A DNA stretch of 64,000 bases, taken from the NCBI GenBank assembly GCA_030770535.1, contig JASVEC010000025.1, forward strand, positions 558,001 through 622,000, in the 5' to 3' direction. Below, piece by piece: positions 25,017-35,713 of this stretch; the stretch's first letter is position 1; every line of letters starts with the position of its first letter. A program made the translations under genes and the position numbers. The notes beneath the pieces were generated by a model. That model worked only from the letters and a program-made list of their open reading frames with translations. It was not told the origin of the DNA and did not search any database. This DNA comes from Batkoa obscura. Lineage: Eukaryota > Entomophthoromycota > Entomophthoromycetes > Entomophthorales > Batkoaceae.

Positions 25017-25544
25017 ATTGTTATCCAGTATCTGATAAATTAAAAAAAGTGATATAATTCCAATTAAAGTTATAAAGTCTATAGAAAATAGAAAAATTAA
25101 AAGATTAACCTTAGGCTTATCTTATAAAAATAATAGAAAATTTAAAAGTTTCAATATTTATTAAGCAAGTAAGTAGTTTATTAAATGATAGAAATCAATT
25201 ATTAAATGTTGATATTACTTGAGCTATTAATAGTTAAGTTAATAAATAGCCAAAAAGCAAGTAGTTGTAATAACAAGTAAAAACTATCATTATACTGCTT
25301 GTGTTACATAGGGATGGTTAATCATAGCTTTGGGGCCAACCACTTCCTCCCATGTAGCTATTTATTAACTTAGTGATATATTGATAATATGATTATAACA
25401 CTAAAATAATTCAAAACTGTATCGGATACTTTGGTTTTTAATAAAGAATTTATTTTTATATAATTTTAAGCAAAGTTTTAAAATATAAAATATTTAAAAA
25501 TTGGATAAAAAAACGAAACCAATTCGGACACCCCCGTATTATTA

Positions 25545-27131
25545 AAATATTTATGCAAATATGTTATATGATAACTTAATAGCAATATTATAACATTTAT
25601 AATATTTGCTATGTTTTGAAAAGTACAACAAATAATAAGCTTTGACTTTTTTTAAAACTATAATTTTTTTTTTATTGATTGACTTTAAAATTTTGGTTAG
25701 CTTTTATAGTTTTTTCTATCTCAAACATTTTAGAAAAAGGTGTAAAATTAAGCTGAATAAAGTTGCAGCAGCTGTTATAAAAAGCTAATTGTTTGTTACT
25801 AAGAGAGGACCACTGCTTATCAGCTTCCGAACCTAACCCCCACAGTTGACGTTCATGTATAATTTTGACAACTAAGTAAATTTATCATATTATTAATTAT
25901 GCTAATGCAACGTTAAATCTAGATTTATCAAATTGCTTGAATAATCATAATATGATATTTAAATAATTAGTTGGCTAAATTTTACAGCTAAGTATCGGGA
26001 AACATTAATGTCAAATTAGCAACAATTTTCAATTAAACATTGTTAAATATATATATTCTACTCTATTATGTATGGTAAAATATCTTATTGTTATACCCAT
26101 TGTGGGAATTACTGGAATAAATATTTGCTAGTAATAAACTAATGATTGGTTAATTAGCAAACTGTTTGATAACTAAATTCCAATAAACACAATTAGCTTT
26201 AGCTAATAAACACCAATTCGACAAAAATAACTATTAAAACGCAGAAAATTTAATCAAAATTTACAAAAGTAGTTAATTAAAATACAGTAAACATTAAATA
26301 TTTGGTCTATTTGATGTCAAACGTCCTGCTTGTTGTATTTTGATTAATTATTTTTGTAGAATCGGTGTTTATTAGCTAAAGCTAATTGTGTTTATTGGAA
26401 TTTAGTTATCAAACAGTTTGCTAATTAACCAATCATTAGTTTATTACTAGCAAATATTTATTCCAGTAATTCCCACAATGGGTATAACAATAAGATATTT
26501 TACCATACATAATAGAGTAGAATATATATATTTAACAATGTTTAATTGAAAATTGTTGCTAATTTGACATGCTTGTTTCCCCGATGAATTTAGCTGTAAA
26601 ATTTAGATAGCTAACTACTTAAATGTCATCTTATGATTATTCTTCAAGCAATTTGATCTGAATTTAACATTGCATTAGCATAATTAATAATATGATAAAT
26701 TTACTTAGTTGTCAAAATTATACATGAACGTCAACTGTGGGGGTTAGGTTCGGAAGCTGATAAGCAGTGGTCCTCTCTTAGTAACAAACAATTAGACTTT
26801 TTATAACAGCTGCTGCAATTTTATTCAGCTTAATTATACCTTTTTCTAAAATGTTTGAGATAGAAAAAACTATAAAAGCTAACCAAAATTTTAAAAAGTT
26901 AATCAATTTAAAAATAAATCGGTTTTAGAAAAAACTAAAGCCTAGTGTTTTTTTATATACTTTTCAGAACATTATAAATATTATAAATATTGCTAATAAG
27001 CTATCATACGGGGGTGTTTTTTTTGGTTTCATCACTTTTTCCATTCAAATAGTGCTTAAAAAATGAAAAAGTGATGAAGCCAGAAAAAACACCCCCATAT
27101 AGCAGATTCGCATAAAAATTTGATAATATAT
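25545..27131. repeat. Foldback repeat 2 with a longer loop
   Basis: Second copy of the palindromic element at 6235-7570. Arms run from about 25550 to 26217 and from about 26350 to 27121 (the right arm is interrupted by MITE copy 12). Unlike copy 1 it keeps the inner arm ends (through CAATTAGCTTTAGCTAATAA and complement) and a loop of about 140 bp with GATGTCAAACGTCC. No protein frame is seen. Copy 1 therefore looks like a version with its centre deleted. Confidence 0.88.
27006..27100. mobile_element. MITE copy 12, short symmetric form, inside foldback 2
   Basis: Element 27010-27096 (87 bp), flanked by ATAC/ATAT, splits the outer right arm between CTATC and AGCAGATTCGCAT. Both ends are the GGTTTCATCAC type, so it is an almost pure hairpin. 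Confidence 0.9.
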
Positions 27132-27132
27132 A

Positions 27133-27229
27133 GGGGTGTATTTTTTTGGTTAAGAATTTTACTAACAATTTTTCCACTCAAATAACCCTTAAAAATGGAA
27201 AAAGTAATGAAACCAAAAAAAACATCCTC
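27133..27229 (-). mobile_element. MITE copy 13
   Basis: GGGGTGTATTTTTTTGGTTA start and an AACATCCTC end; full length. It lies immediately outside the right arm of foldback 2. Confidence 0.88.
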
Positions 27230-27375
27230 ATATAATGAAGTTATAACTAAGTTTGCTTTTATAAAAATTTAAAATTAACTTCCATTATATACATATATTA
27301 TTATAACAAATACAATAGTTTAATTTATATTATATTACATTATATCAATCAGCTTTATTTTAATATATTTTACAG

Positions 27376-27735
27376 TATGAAAGTTGGTACTCAGTAGTAG
27401 GGTTGAAAACATTTCTTGGTTGATTAACTTGCCTTGAGTCGAACGGCCTTAGTTTGTATAACTAATATATACTTAAATGAATAAGAATAATACGCAATAA
27501 ACTACGAACTATGTAAAGCAAATAGAATAGACAATGCTACTGTAAAATCTACGTAAGATGTTGTCAGAAAGACTTAGTGGCTTTATTAATGATACGATAT
27601 CAAGGAGCAACTCAGTTAAAAAGCCTCGAGTTACCATGCTGAAGAATCTGTTTTATACTCCAACTAGTTTTGTAAACAAGTTAAGTGATTATTATGCGAT
27701 AATCAATCATAGAGCTGATGAAACGATATTTCACA
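27376..27735 (+). mobile_element. Solo-LTR-like repeat, copy D, at the left edge of T3
   Basis: Starts TATGAAAGTTGGTACTCAGT and ends ATATTTCACA. Its right junction with the transposon leader (GTGTTTTGTATTTTTTATT) is identical to that of copy A in T1, so both descend from one insertion. Confidence 0.65.
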
Positions 27736-27957
27736 GTGTTTTGTATTTTTTATTAAATGTTTAATAGATATGTAATATATAATTATATAATTATTTGACT
27801 TTGTTTTTTATCAAAATAAAAACAAAATGCAAGTTTTATAACTAAACTTCGAAATGGAATTTCTAAAAACTTTAATACAATAGGGAGAAGCACATTACAT
27901 AAAAATTGTAATCCATTTACATCAATTTTATCAACTATTCATAATAACCCAGAGTTT

Positions 27958-29424
27958 ATGGAATTTTATAATAAAACAAAAAAAAGAAAAGAAATGTTAT
28001 TAAATTTTACTATTAATGATAACAGACTTAATCAAGCAATGTATAAAGTTAGTGCTTTAAAGGAAACAGGAAATAAAAACCAACAAGTAGCATTATTATC
28101 AACTATAGCTTCAGTATATTCTTTTGATGAATGTAAAAGTTTTGGATTTAATATAAATAGAAATCAATATGATTATTTAAAAATAATTAATAATAATAAA
28201 ATACCAACGTTACGACCTACTATCAAAAATACAAAAAAAATTAATGAGCAAATTGAGATTATTATACAATATTTACTTGATAATTCAACTATTTCATCAA
28301 GATTTAATAAAAAAAATAATGATAAATATTCGTCAGAGAATATATATATATTAAATAAAAGTAGAAGAATGATATACAGTAAACATTTTAATGATTTAAA
28401 AGATAAAGCAGTAGCTAGGTCAACATTTTTCAAATATATACCAAATGATTTTAAAAACCCAGCAAGAAAAACAGATTTATGTAATACATGTGTCCAGTAT
28501 ACAGTTAGAAAAAAGTTATTTGAAAATAAAATAAATACAGCGACAGGAAATAAAGCAGAGATAGAGGAATCTTTTAATAAAGAAAAAAGGTTATATAAAT
28601 TACACGAATTTTGTGTTGATACTCAAAAAAATATACTTAATGAAATTATTAAAAAATTAAATAATAAAACTTGTATAATAATTCTAGACTTTAAACAAAA
28701 TATGAGAATAGGAATGAGACCAGATCCAATAAATTTAGATCATTATAATAAACAAGCTATATCAGTATTAGGGTTTGGCATTTTATATTTAAAAAATGAT
28801 AAAACAATAGGCAAAGTTTATTTTGATTATTTATCTGAAATATTAAATCATGATTCAGCATATGTAAGAGATTGTTTAATTGATTTAATATCTAAAGAGC
28901 CTTTATTTAAAAAGTTTACAAAGATTAATATATGGGCAGATACAGGATATCATTTTAAATCTCAAGAGTTTTTACATTATGTATTTGAAGAAATTTATAA
29001 AATAAATAGTAGTTTAAATATTGATCTTAATTTTTTTGCTGAGCATCATGGAAAAAGTATAGTTGACGGACATTTTGGAAATCTTTCACAGTGGAAAAAT
29101 AATCTTGAAGCATTAAGTAAAGTAGAAGATATTGATCAACTAATTTCAAAATTTGAGATTTTTATTTGTGAACATAATAGATTTAATAACTCAACTGTCA
29201 ATAATGGGAAAACAAATATAATTTTTAAAAAGTATGAAAGAAACAAAGATGCAAAAAAAATAATAAAAATAAAAGGTATTAAAAAGTATTTACATTTTAT
29301 TAAACGTAGTAAAAAACTACACTGTTATCCAGTATCTGATAGATCAAAGAAAAGTGACATAATTCCAATTAAAGTTATAGAGTCTATAGGGAATAGAAAA
29401 ATTAAAGGATCAGCCCCAGCTTAA
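27958..29424 (+). CDS. DDE-like transposase with a CxxC motif, best-preserved copy
   Basis: An open frame of 488 codons from ATG 27958 to TAA 29424. Motifs in order: RKTDLCNTC (CxxC at 175-178), IILDFKQNMRIGMRPDP (Asp244), INIWADTGYHFKSQ (Asp328) and FFAEHHGKSIVDGHFG (Glu362, Asp370). The Asp-Asp-Glu spacing and the flanking terminal repeats suggest an RNase-H-fold (DDE) transposase; the superfamily was not recognised with certainty. Comparison with T2, T4 and T5 shows the ancestral protein was longer at both ends: about 44 codons from ATG 27827 are out of frame here by one base, and the homologous frame continues 33 codons past the stop to 29526. So this copy is probably slightly truncated and may be inactive. 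Confidence 0.8.
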   Translation: MEFYNKTKKRKEMLLNFTINDNRLNQAMYKVSALKETGNKNQQVALLSTIASVYSFDECKSFGFNINRNQYDYLKIINNNKIPTLRPTIKNTKKINEQIEIIIQYLLDNSTISSRFNKKNNDKYSSENIYILNKSRRMIYSKHFNDLKDKAVARSTFFKYIPNDFKNPARKTDLCNTCVQYTVRKKLFENKINTATGNKAEIEESFNKEKRLYKLHEFCVDTQKNILNEIIKKLNNKTCIIILDFKQNMRIGMRPDPINLDHYNKQAISVLGFGILYLKNDKTIGKVYFDYLSEILNHDSAYVRDCLIDLISKEPLFKKFTKINIWADTGYHFKSQEFLHYVFEEIYKINSSLNIDLNFFAEHHGKSIVDGHFGNLSQWKNNLEALSKVEDIDQLISKFEIFICEHNRFNNSTVNNGKTNIIFKKYERNKDAKKIIKIKGIKKYLHFIKRSKKLHCYPVSDRSKKSDIIPIKVIESIGNRKIKGSAPA

Positions 29425-29609
29425 CTTACAAAAATAACTGAAAATTTAAAAGTTTCAATATTTACTGAGCAAGTAAGTAGCTTATTAAATGATAGAAATC
29501 AATTATTGAATGTTGATATTACTTAAATTATTGATAGCTAAGTTAATGAATAGTCAAAGAGCAAGTAGTTGTAATAATAAGTAAAAACTATTATTACACT
29601 GCTTGTGTT

Positions 29610-29715
29610 ACATGGAGGTGTTTTTTTTGGTTTCATTATTTTTTCCATTTTTTAAGCGTTATTTGAGCGGAAAGATTGCTAGTAAAATTCTTAAACAAAA
29701 AACACATCCCCACAT
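29610..29715 (+). mobile_element. MITE copy 14, inside T3, with a visible empty site
   Basis: Element 29614-29711 flanked by ACAT on both sides. T1 has the uninterrupted sequence GTGTTACATAGGGATGG at the same place (about 14030), so the insertion duplicated exactly ACAT. This is the cleanest proof in the window of a 4 bp target duplication. Confidence 0.95.
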
Positions 29716-30076
29716 AGGGATGGTTAATTATAGTTTTAAATCTAACTATTCCTTTTTATGCAGCTATTTATTAACTTAGTGGTATATCAATAATGTAATT
29801 ATAACATTAAAATTGTTTATTTATTTGATAGTAAATCTGCAATGTTGGGTATAAAGCAGTTAATAATAAATATTTCTTAATAAAGTTATACAAAAATATA
29901 CATTTACTTACATATTACAACTTTGATTAATATCACTATATAGACTATATTAGTAAAAGCTTTGCTAATCCGGGAATTCATATTAAATTTTACAGAAGTT
30001 CCGCTAATTTATAATATAAATTACAACAAAATAATTTGAAAATTGGATAAAAAAATGAAACTAATTCAGACACCCC

Positions 30077-30448
30077 ATATATTGAAATATTAAAATTTAA
30101 ATTAAATGCAGCTAAATAGCTTAATTTTTCAATTATTATATATTAATCAAAATTCAACTGATAGTTAAACTAATACATAGACAACCTATGCCTGCTGAAA
30201 CCCTAGGTAAGTCCCAATATTTCAGACAGGCATATACTATCTATGTAAGTGAATAAGCTAAAAGTTTAGTTCTAAATTTACAAATGATTGATTTATAAGC
30301 AAAAACACAAACTGAGTTTCAAAGATCAATTTTTCAAAGTGCTAAAAATTAACAAAAAGTTAAAAAGCAACAAAAAAGAAACTTAAATATTAAAGTTTAA
30401 AACAAACATTTATTAAAAAAGATTGACTGGTATGTGTTTTAGTACTAG
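30077..30448. other. Short intergenic stretch with a hairpin
   Basis: AT-rich; the only structure seen is the inverted repeat at 30174-30247. Confidence 0.5.
30174..30247. repeat. Imperfect hairpin with about 28 bp arms
   Basis: Left arm TACATAGACAACCTATGCCT followed by GCTGAAA pairs with the complement of TTTCAGACAGGC and ATATACTATCTATGTA, with a loop of about 18-20 bases. Could be a tiny decayed MITE or a structured transcript; no family recognised. Confidence 0.6.
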
Positions 30449-30555
30449 ATATGGGGATGTTTTTTTTGGTTTCATCACTTTTTCCATCTTTTAAGCGCTA
30501 TTTGAGCGGAAAGATTGTTAGCAAAATTCTTAAACATAAAAATACATCCCCATAT
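30449..30555 (+). mobile_element. MITE copy 15
   Basis: Element 30453-30551 between ATAT repeats, near consensus and full length. Confidence 0.93.
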
Positions 30556-31003
30556 GTTCCCTGATATCTCATTAGCTTACTATTAACTTATTGATATTAA
30601 ATTGATTTTTAAAATTCAAACTAAAAGTTCGATTGGTTACAAACAACAAATTGATTACGAATCGATTAATAGTGTATTAATTTGTTAGTACTATTATTTA
30701 TGTTTATTCAAAGACTCATTAAACTTAACGTTAAGCATCTATTTAAATCACATACATCGGACATCCATTTGATAACCGAATTTTAATGGCTTGTTTTCAA
30801 ACCTAACCTTTTTTTGTAGTGATTTTTATTTTTTAGTTTAATAAATGAGTATAACATATTATCAAATAAAAATAATTTATCTTACCATTGAGCTTTATTG
30901 AATTACATCATTATACTATATTTGTTAGACAATTATTTTAAAAAATCAGTTTATTAATAGAATGACTACATTCTTTTTGATTCTCTTTTATTTTCCTCAC
31001 CTC
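30556..31003. other. 3' flank of the short-chain dehydrogenase gene
   Basis: No exon. From about 30745 it is the counterpart of 21390-21643 beside enolase, i.e. the parental side of the duplicated block. Confidence 0.6.
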
Positions 31004-32129
31004 TTACATCATAGGACTACCAATATGGACCCCACCATCGACATTGATTGTAGCACCAGTGATATACCCTGAAGCTTTCGAAGCCAAAAAGATACAAGTG
31101 CCAGCAATTTCAATTGGTTTACCAGCTCTTTTTAATGGAATTTTACTAGTAACTAAATCCAAACCAACTTGTTCAGTAGACCCTTTTGTCATCTTGGTTT
31201 CATAAAATCCAAGTGCAATAGCATTCACTAAAACTGGTCGGGAAGCTACATGGTAAGCTAATACGCTACTAAGATGATGTACTGCCGCCTTTGATACATC
31301 ATATACAAGGCTGTTACGTCCGGGTTGTATACCTTGTAACGAACCAATGTTGATCACACGAGCTGGATCTTCGGGAGTGGAAGCTTCTTCAAGAGGGGAG
31401 AGTAAACTGTAAAGTATGTTTAGATTTTGACAATTAATTAATTAAGTTATATATTACGCTAAAGTAAAGAATAATAAAGCTTTAACATTTAAATCCATTA
31501 CACGATGGTAGGACTTGGTGGTAATTTCTTCTAAATCCGAACCCCAAGTAGCTAATTAAAGTTAATGTCATTAAATAAAGTATTTATTTTTGTCTATTGA
31601 AGTTACCTCCTGCATTGTTAATTAAAACATGAATTTCTGGATATGTTAAAATATATATAATGAAATTAAAACATTCAATTTACTCTTTTCTTTTTGTAAT
31701 AAAGTATCCACCATCTTAGTCATATCATCTTCCTTAGACATATCTCCTTGGATAAAATAACACGAACCTGGACCTAAGATAATTTCAGAATTTAGGATGC
31801 AATTTTACTAAAATCCTTATTTATTTTATACTTACCTAATTTATTTAATCTTTCACAAGTATCATGTAAATTCTGTTGTTTCCTCCCAGTTATATAAACT
31901 TTAGCTCCATTGGTAACGAATCCCTTTAGATAAAATTTCAATATTTGGATATTTTATATTGTTTCTTATTGTATACTTACTTCAGCAATGTATTCTCCTA
32001 CACTAAAAATAATGATAAAATATTAATTCCTTAGATTCTATTATTAGTTTGATATTAAATTTACCCTTTACCCCCACCAGTGACAACAACTACTTTATTT
32101 TTAACATCAAATAATGAACTATTTTCCAT
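31004..32129 (-). CDS. Short-chain dehydrogenase/reductase (RhlG/FabG-like)
   Basis: Seven exons (32129..32065, 32002..31981, 31923..31836, 31773..31684, 31636..31607, 31551..31458, 31406..31004) join in phase into 263 residues, the usual length for classical SDR enzymes; introns are 47-62 bp and exon 2 is only 22 bp. Marks: cofactor motif TGGGKGVG at 17-24, NNAG, and the catalytic triad Ser152 (NIGS), Tyr165 and Lys169 (YDVSK). The C-terminal ASKASGYITGATINVDGG is typical of the 3-oxoacyl-reductase/RhlG branch. It should be an NADP(H)-dependent alcohol/ketone oxidoreductase; the substrate cannot be told from sequence. A decayed copy lies at 21644-22190. Confidence 0.92.
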
Positions 32130-32617
32130 TGTTTATTTTTTTTAAAAAAGAAACTGGATTTTAACTTAGACGTTTTATTTCGTGACATAAAACTTTTCAT
32201 TGGTTCGGTATTTGATTTCTTTTATCCGCATCAAAGTCACACATGCATTTCCCTTTTAATCACTAATAATGTTAAGATAAAAGTTAAATTTAAAACTATA
32301 AAAATCTAATAGCTTAACTAGATTATTATGAATTACTATATTATTTTTGCACTTTACTTTGATATGTTTAATAATAATGGTTAAAATAATCAATGAATAA
32401 ACGTAGGAATTCAAAAGCAATTACAACTAATAATTTCTAAATCAAGTGATTTTACTTGCTATAATAATCCATGAAAAAAGGCTTTAAAGTTCCATCTTTT
32501 AAATTTTAAATTTCAATTTGTGAAATCAAATTGATTTTATTTTATTTTTCTTTAAGAACAACAAATATCGAAAGTAAAAGAAAGATACAAAAAAAAGGTA
32601 CAAAAAAAAGAGAAGTA
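32130..32617. promoter_or_regulatory. Region between divergent genes
   Basis: Holds the upstream regions of the dehydrogenase (-) and of the regulator-like ORF (+). Purine-rich A/G tracts at 32560-32617 look like an untranslated leader. No defined site recognised. Confidence 0.4.
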
Positions 32618-33355
32618 ATGCCCCAGAACAAGAACAACATTACAAGAAATTCATTTTTAAATGCGATTGTCAACACCCCATTAACATCTTATGATTCACC
32701 AATAGACTCACCCAAAGGAACAATCAATATACCAACGAATTCTAAATTTCAATCGGGTTATATACCACCCCCAGTGACTCGACGCTGTTCAGTTATGGGT
32801 ACAGCAATCACACAAACTTCTTTATCTCATACGAAACCAAGTCATGATTTACAATTAGCACAAACCTCCATCGGATCTCAACAAGAACTGGAATATCAAT
32901 TCCAACCTATTGATTATCAACAGATGGATGCCCGATTTTATACAACATCAGAAACCACTTTAACTCAACTTGTCAAAGTATTACAAAATTCAGTAGAAAT
33001 TCAAATCTCATATAGAATTCAATCCTTAATTCAAGATTTTTTTCAATATTATTCCAAAGAATTTCCAATTATTGATGCATCTCAATTAGTTTTATTATTA
33101 AAATCCAAAATTACACCTATTAAATATCGATTGTTAGTTGCCCTCAGTGCTTGTTGTTTATTTTGTAAAAGGTTTAAAGAAAATTCAGATAGTGATAGTG
33201 AATTAAAGGAAGGTTTAGAGCTCTTTTCTTATGCTAGAAGTTTGGATGATAATGCTATTAAATTGATGCATGATGGGGATGTGGCTGCTTTATTAGCTAC
33301 TTTTTCAATTATCAGTTATATTGAAAAAAGATTCTTTAGTGTTAAAGAGGAATAG
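32618..33355 (+). CDS. Regulator-like protein, possibly a truncated fungal-specific transcription factor domain
   Basis: One open frame; ATG 32618 (MPQNKNN) is preferred over the upstream in-frame ATG 32531, because the bases between look like a leader, giving 245 residues. The N-terminal 120 residues are Ser/Thr/Pro/Gln-rich and disordered. From about residue 130 the pattern RIQSLIQDFFQYYSKEFPII...KYRLLVALSACCLFCKRF...DDNAIKLMHDGDVAALLATFSIISYI resembles the start of the fungal-specific transcription factor (middle homology) domain. No Zn2Cys6 cluster is present and the frame stops early, well short of the usual length. It may be a pseudogene, a fragment whose other exons were not found, or a small dominant regulator. 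Family assignment is tentative. Confidence 0.5.
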   Translation: MPQNKNNITRNSFLNAIVNTPLTSYDSPIDSPKGTINIPTNSKFQSGYIPPPVTRRCSVMGTAITQTSLSHTKPSHDLQLAQTSIGSQQELEYQFQPIDYQQMDARFYTTSETTLTQLVKVLQNSVEIQISYRIQSLIQDFFQYYSKEFPIIDASQLVLLLKSKITPIKYRLLVALSACCLFCKRFKENSDSDSELKEGLELFSYARSLDDNAIKLMHDGDVAALLATFSIISYIEKRFFSVKEE

Positions 33356-33603
33356 AAGTTTTAATTGAGGGTAAATAACTGGATTATTTGAATTGGAGTT
33401 AAGAATGGGACAACAGATTTTCATTGCAATGAATTTTTTTTAATATTAAAAATTTTTCCTTTTTTATATTGAAAGTTTTTAATAATAAATAGATAATTTT
33501 TAAATAGTTCAGTTTCTTATCGTATGTTAATTTTGTTAACTTTTTTGCGTTTCTAACAAGAGACATATAGTGAAACGCAAAAAGATTACAAGAAAAATTT
33601 AAA

Positions 33604-33710
33604 ATATAGGGATGTTTTTTTGATTTCATCACTTTTTCCCTTTTTTAAGGGCTTATTTGAATGGAAAAATTATCAGTAAAATTCTTAAACAAAGAAATAT
33701 ATCCCCATAT
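33604..33710 (+). mobile_element. MITE copy 16
   Basis: Element about 33608-33706 between ATAT repeats; core diverged (TTAAGGGCTTATTTGAATGG). Confidence 0.86.
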
Positions 33711-34108
33711 AGTCATAGCTAGATTACTATCTTTCTTTCATGTTTAATAAAATCTTTATAATTTTTATTTTATTTACTAGCATTTTTGCTAAGATTTTTT
33801 ATAATTCAACAAGATGGCTTTTATTAATAGTTGACTATACTTAATATAAAATAAAAGTGTATATAACCTTTAATTAATACTATTAAATGTTGAATATTTT
33901 GTTTTTTTGTAAAAATCTTATTGAAAATTGAAAAATATTAATTCAGTATAACTAGTAAATAAAATAGCAAAACTATTTTCATTTTATTTCATTAAATCAT
34001 AAGATTTTTTCATGTTATAACTAACTTTTGCAAAAAAAAAAGCTATTTATTAAAATAAAAACGGCAAATTTTAAATTTTTTATAGCTTATAAAAATTAAA
34101 CAATATAT

Positions 34109-34200
34109 GGGGGGTGTTTTTTTTGGTTTCATTATTTTTTCCATCTTTTAAGCGCTATTTCATCAGAAAGATTGGTAGTGAAATTCTCAAACACAAAAAT
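34109..34200 (+). mobile_element. MITE copy 17, right end lost
   Basis: Starts with GGGGGGTGTTTTTTTTGGTT and carries the TTAAGCGCTATTTCATCAG core but stops after ACACAAAAAT, without a CATCCCC end. Confidence 0.82.
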
Positions 34201-35630
34201 TAAGTTATTAATATACTTTATTACTTAATTCTTATTAAAATATTAATAATGATAAATATATAATGTATATTTTTAGCTTATAAAGTAATACTATTGATAA
34301 TATGTTAGCTAAAAGTTTGATTTTTATAATTTTATTTATTATTTAATATTTAATTAATATAAATGACAATAATAGTTAAAAAAGCAAAAAGTAAATTTTA
34401 ATTAAATTAAATTAGTAAAGATAAAAATAAATATAATAATATAAAATAAATTTAAAAATTAAAAATATTAGTAAATATTAAATTAGTTAAAATTATTAAT
34501 AATAATTTTAGTTTAAAAAGTATTTAAATGTTTTAATTAGTTTGTGAATAAATATATAAAAAACTAATTGTAAAATATTGTTAATTTATATAATTATTTT
34601 TTTATTATAATTATTTATTTAATATTATAAACCAGCTTAAATTAAAAGCTTTTAAATTATAAATATAATATTTTAAATGTTTTAAACCACCAAATTATAA
34701 TAAAAACATTAAAAAGGTTTATAATATATGCATATAGATATAATAGCTAAACATGTTACTTTTATTATTCTTTTGATAAATATTATAAATATTACTTTTA
34801 ATATAATTTATGCAAAAGTAATTTTATTTATAAAATGTTTTTATATAAAATATATGCTTTAATACATCTGAATATTACTGATAATAGTTAATGTTTACAT
34901 TTGATAAAACAAATAAGATAAAATTACTGATTTTCAAAAAAAAATTAATATTTAACTATTTTTGTTTTTTAAATTTTAAATAATTTAAATAATTTAATAC
35001 ATTTTATTTTACTTTAATCGAAATTCAACTTTTTTTAATAAAATAAGTTGATTACTTTTTAAAGTAAAAATTTAACAATGAAAAAGCCCACTTATAATGA
35101 TTTTTTAGAATTTTAAAATCAATAAGATTAATAAAATCTCAAAACTTCCAACTAATTCCAATAACTTATTAAATTTAGTAATTCTAATTCTGTAGAAATC
35201 GGATACGTATTTTTTTAACCTTAAAATGCGATTTAATAGTCACACATTGATATCTAAAAATTGAAATTGATATGATAGGTTCTTAATTGATGATGTCATG
35301 ACTCCTTTTATTTATAAAAATAAACTAAAAAAGAAACAAATGAAGGAATGAATTGATAAATTATATGGAAAGTTGAATTAGATTAATATAATACATTTAG
35401 TATATAAAATATCAAGATATTAGGCAATGGACTAATCACTATTAAATCATAGAGTAAATAGTGTTCTTTCAACGTATTGTTCTAAATCTTACTAATAGAA
35501 AAGAATCATTAAAAATTGAGATTTTAAATGAGACTTTCAACTTACTTTAATAAAAAAAATCTATCATTTGAAAATTAAAAAAATTAAGAAAAGTATAAAT
35601 AGGACGATTTAATAAAAATATCAAAATTTC

Positions 35631-35707
35631 ATTTTAAAAAAATAAAAATAAAAATAAAAATAAAAATAAAAATAAAAATAAAAATAAAAATAAAAATAAA
35701 AATAAAA
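35631..35707 (+). repeat. AAAAAT hexanucleotide array in a promoter
   Basis: About eleven head-to-tail AAAAAT units end 7 bp before the ATG of the AidB-like gene. They lie in the 5' leader or core promoter, so length changes could alter expression. Confidence 0.9.
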
Positions 35708-35713
35708 CAAAAT

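Larger units (their letters stand above)
22989..25222 (+). pseudogene. Transposase remnant of T2
   Basis: Scattered pieces match the T3 transposase: the start MQAFITK near 22989, the CxxC region near 24020-24050, the LDFKQNMRIGTRPD segment near 24220 and the C-terminal ENLKVSIFIKQVSSLLNDRNQLLNVDIT end near 25200. Stops are frequent, and three insertions split it. It preserves GCTTT after the ATG where T1 and T3 have lost a base. Confidence 0.8.
22705..25535 (+). mobile_element. DNA transposon copy T2, old and heavily rearranged
   Basis: Left end GGGGATATCCGAATTGG at 22705; right end complementary to GGGGGTGTCCGAATTGG at 25535. Contents in order: transposase remnants, a solo-LTR-like copy (23195-23657), more transposase, MITEs (23786-23982), more transposase, a reverse solo-LTR-like copy interrupted by a MITE (24368-25016), then the transposase end and the shared 3' region. 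Homologous to T1 and T3 throughout, but far more diverged. Confidence 0.85.
27376..30076 (+). mobile_element. DNA transposon copy T3, left terminal repeat missing
   Basis: Right end complementary to GGGGTGTCTGAATTAGTTT ends at 30076. On the left the homology to T1 begins at the solo-LTR-like repeat (27376); the GGGGATGTCCG terminus is absent. It holds the longest uninterrupted transposase frame of the window and MITE copy 14 in its 3' region. The missing end suggests that recombination at the LTR-like repeat removed it, so this copy should not move by itself. Confidence 0.85.
33356..35713. other. Intergenic, very AT-rich
   Basis: 2.3 kb without a supportable exon. Holds MITE copies 16 and 17, long A/T tracts, and a hexanucleotide array (35631-35707) directly before the AidB-like gene. 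No RNA gene seen. Confidence 0.55.

Noticed and set aside
28173-28433. Reverse-strand hydrophobic ORF within T3
   Set aside because: Antisense of the A-rich transposase coding strand; hydrophobicity follows from T-rich codons.
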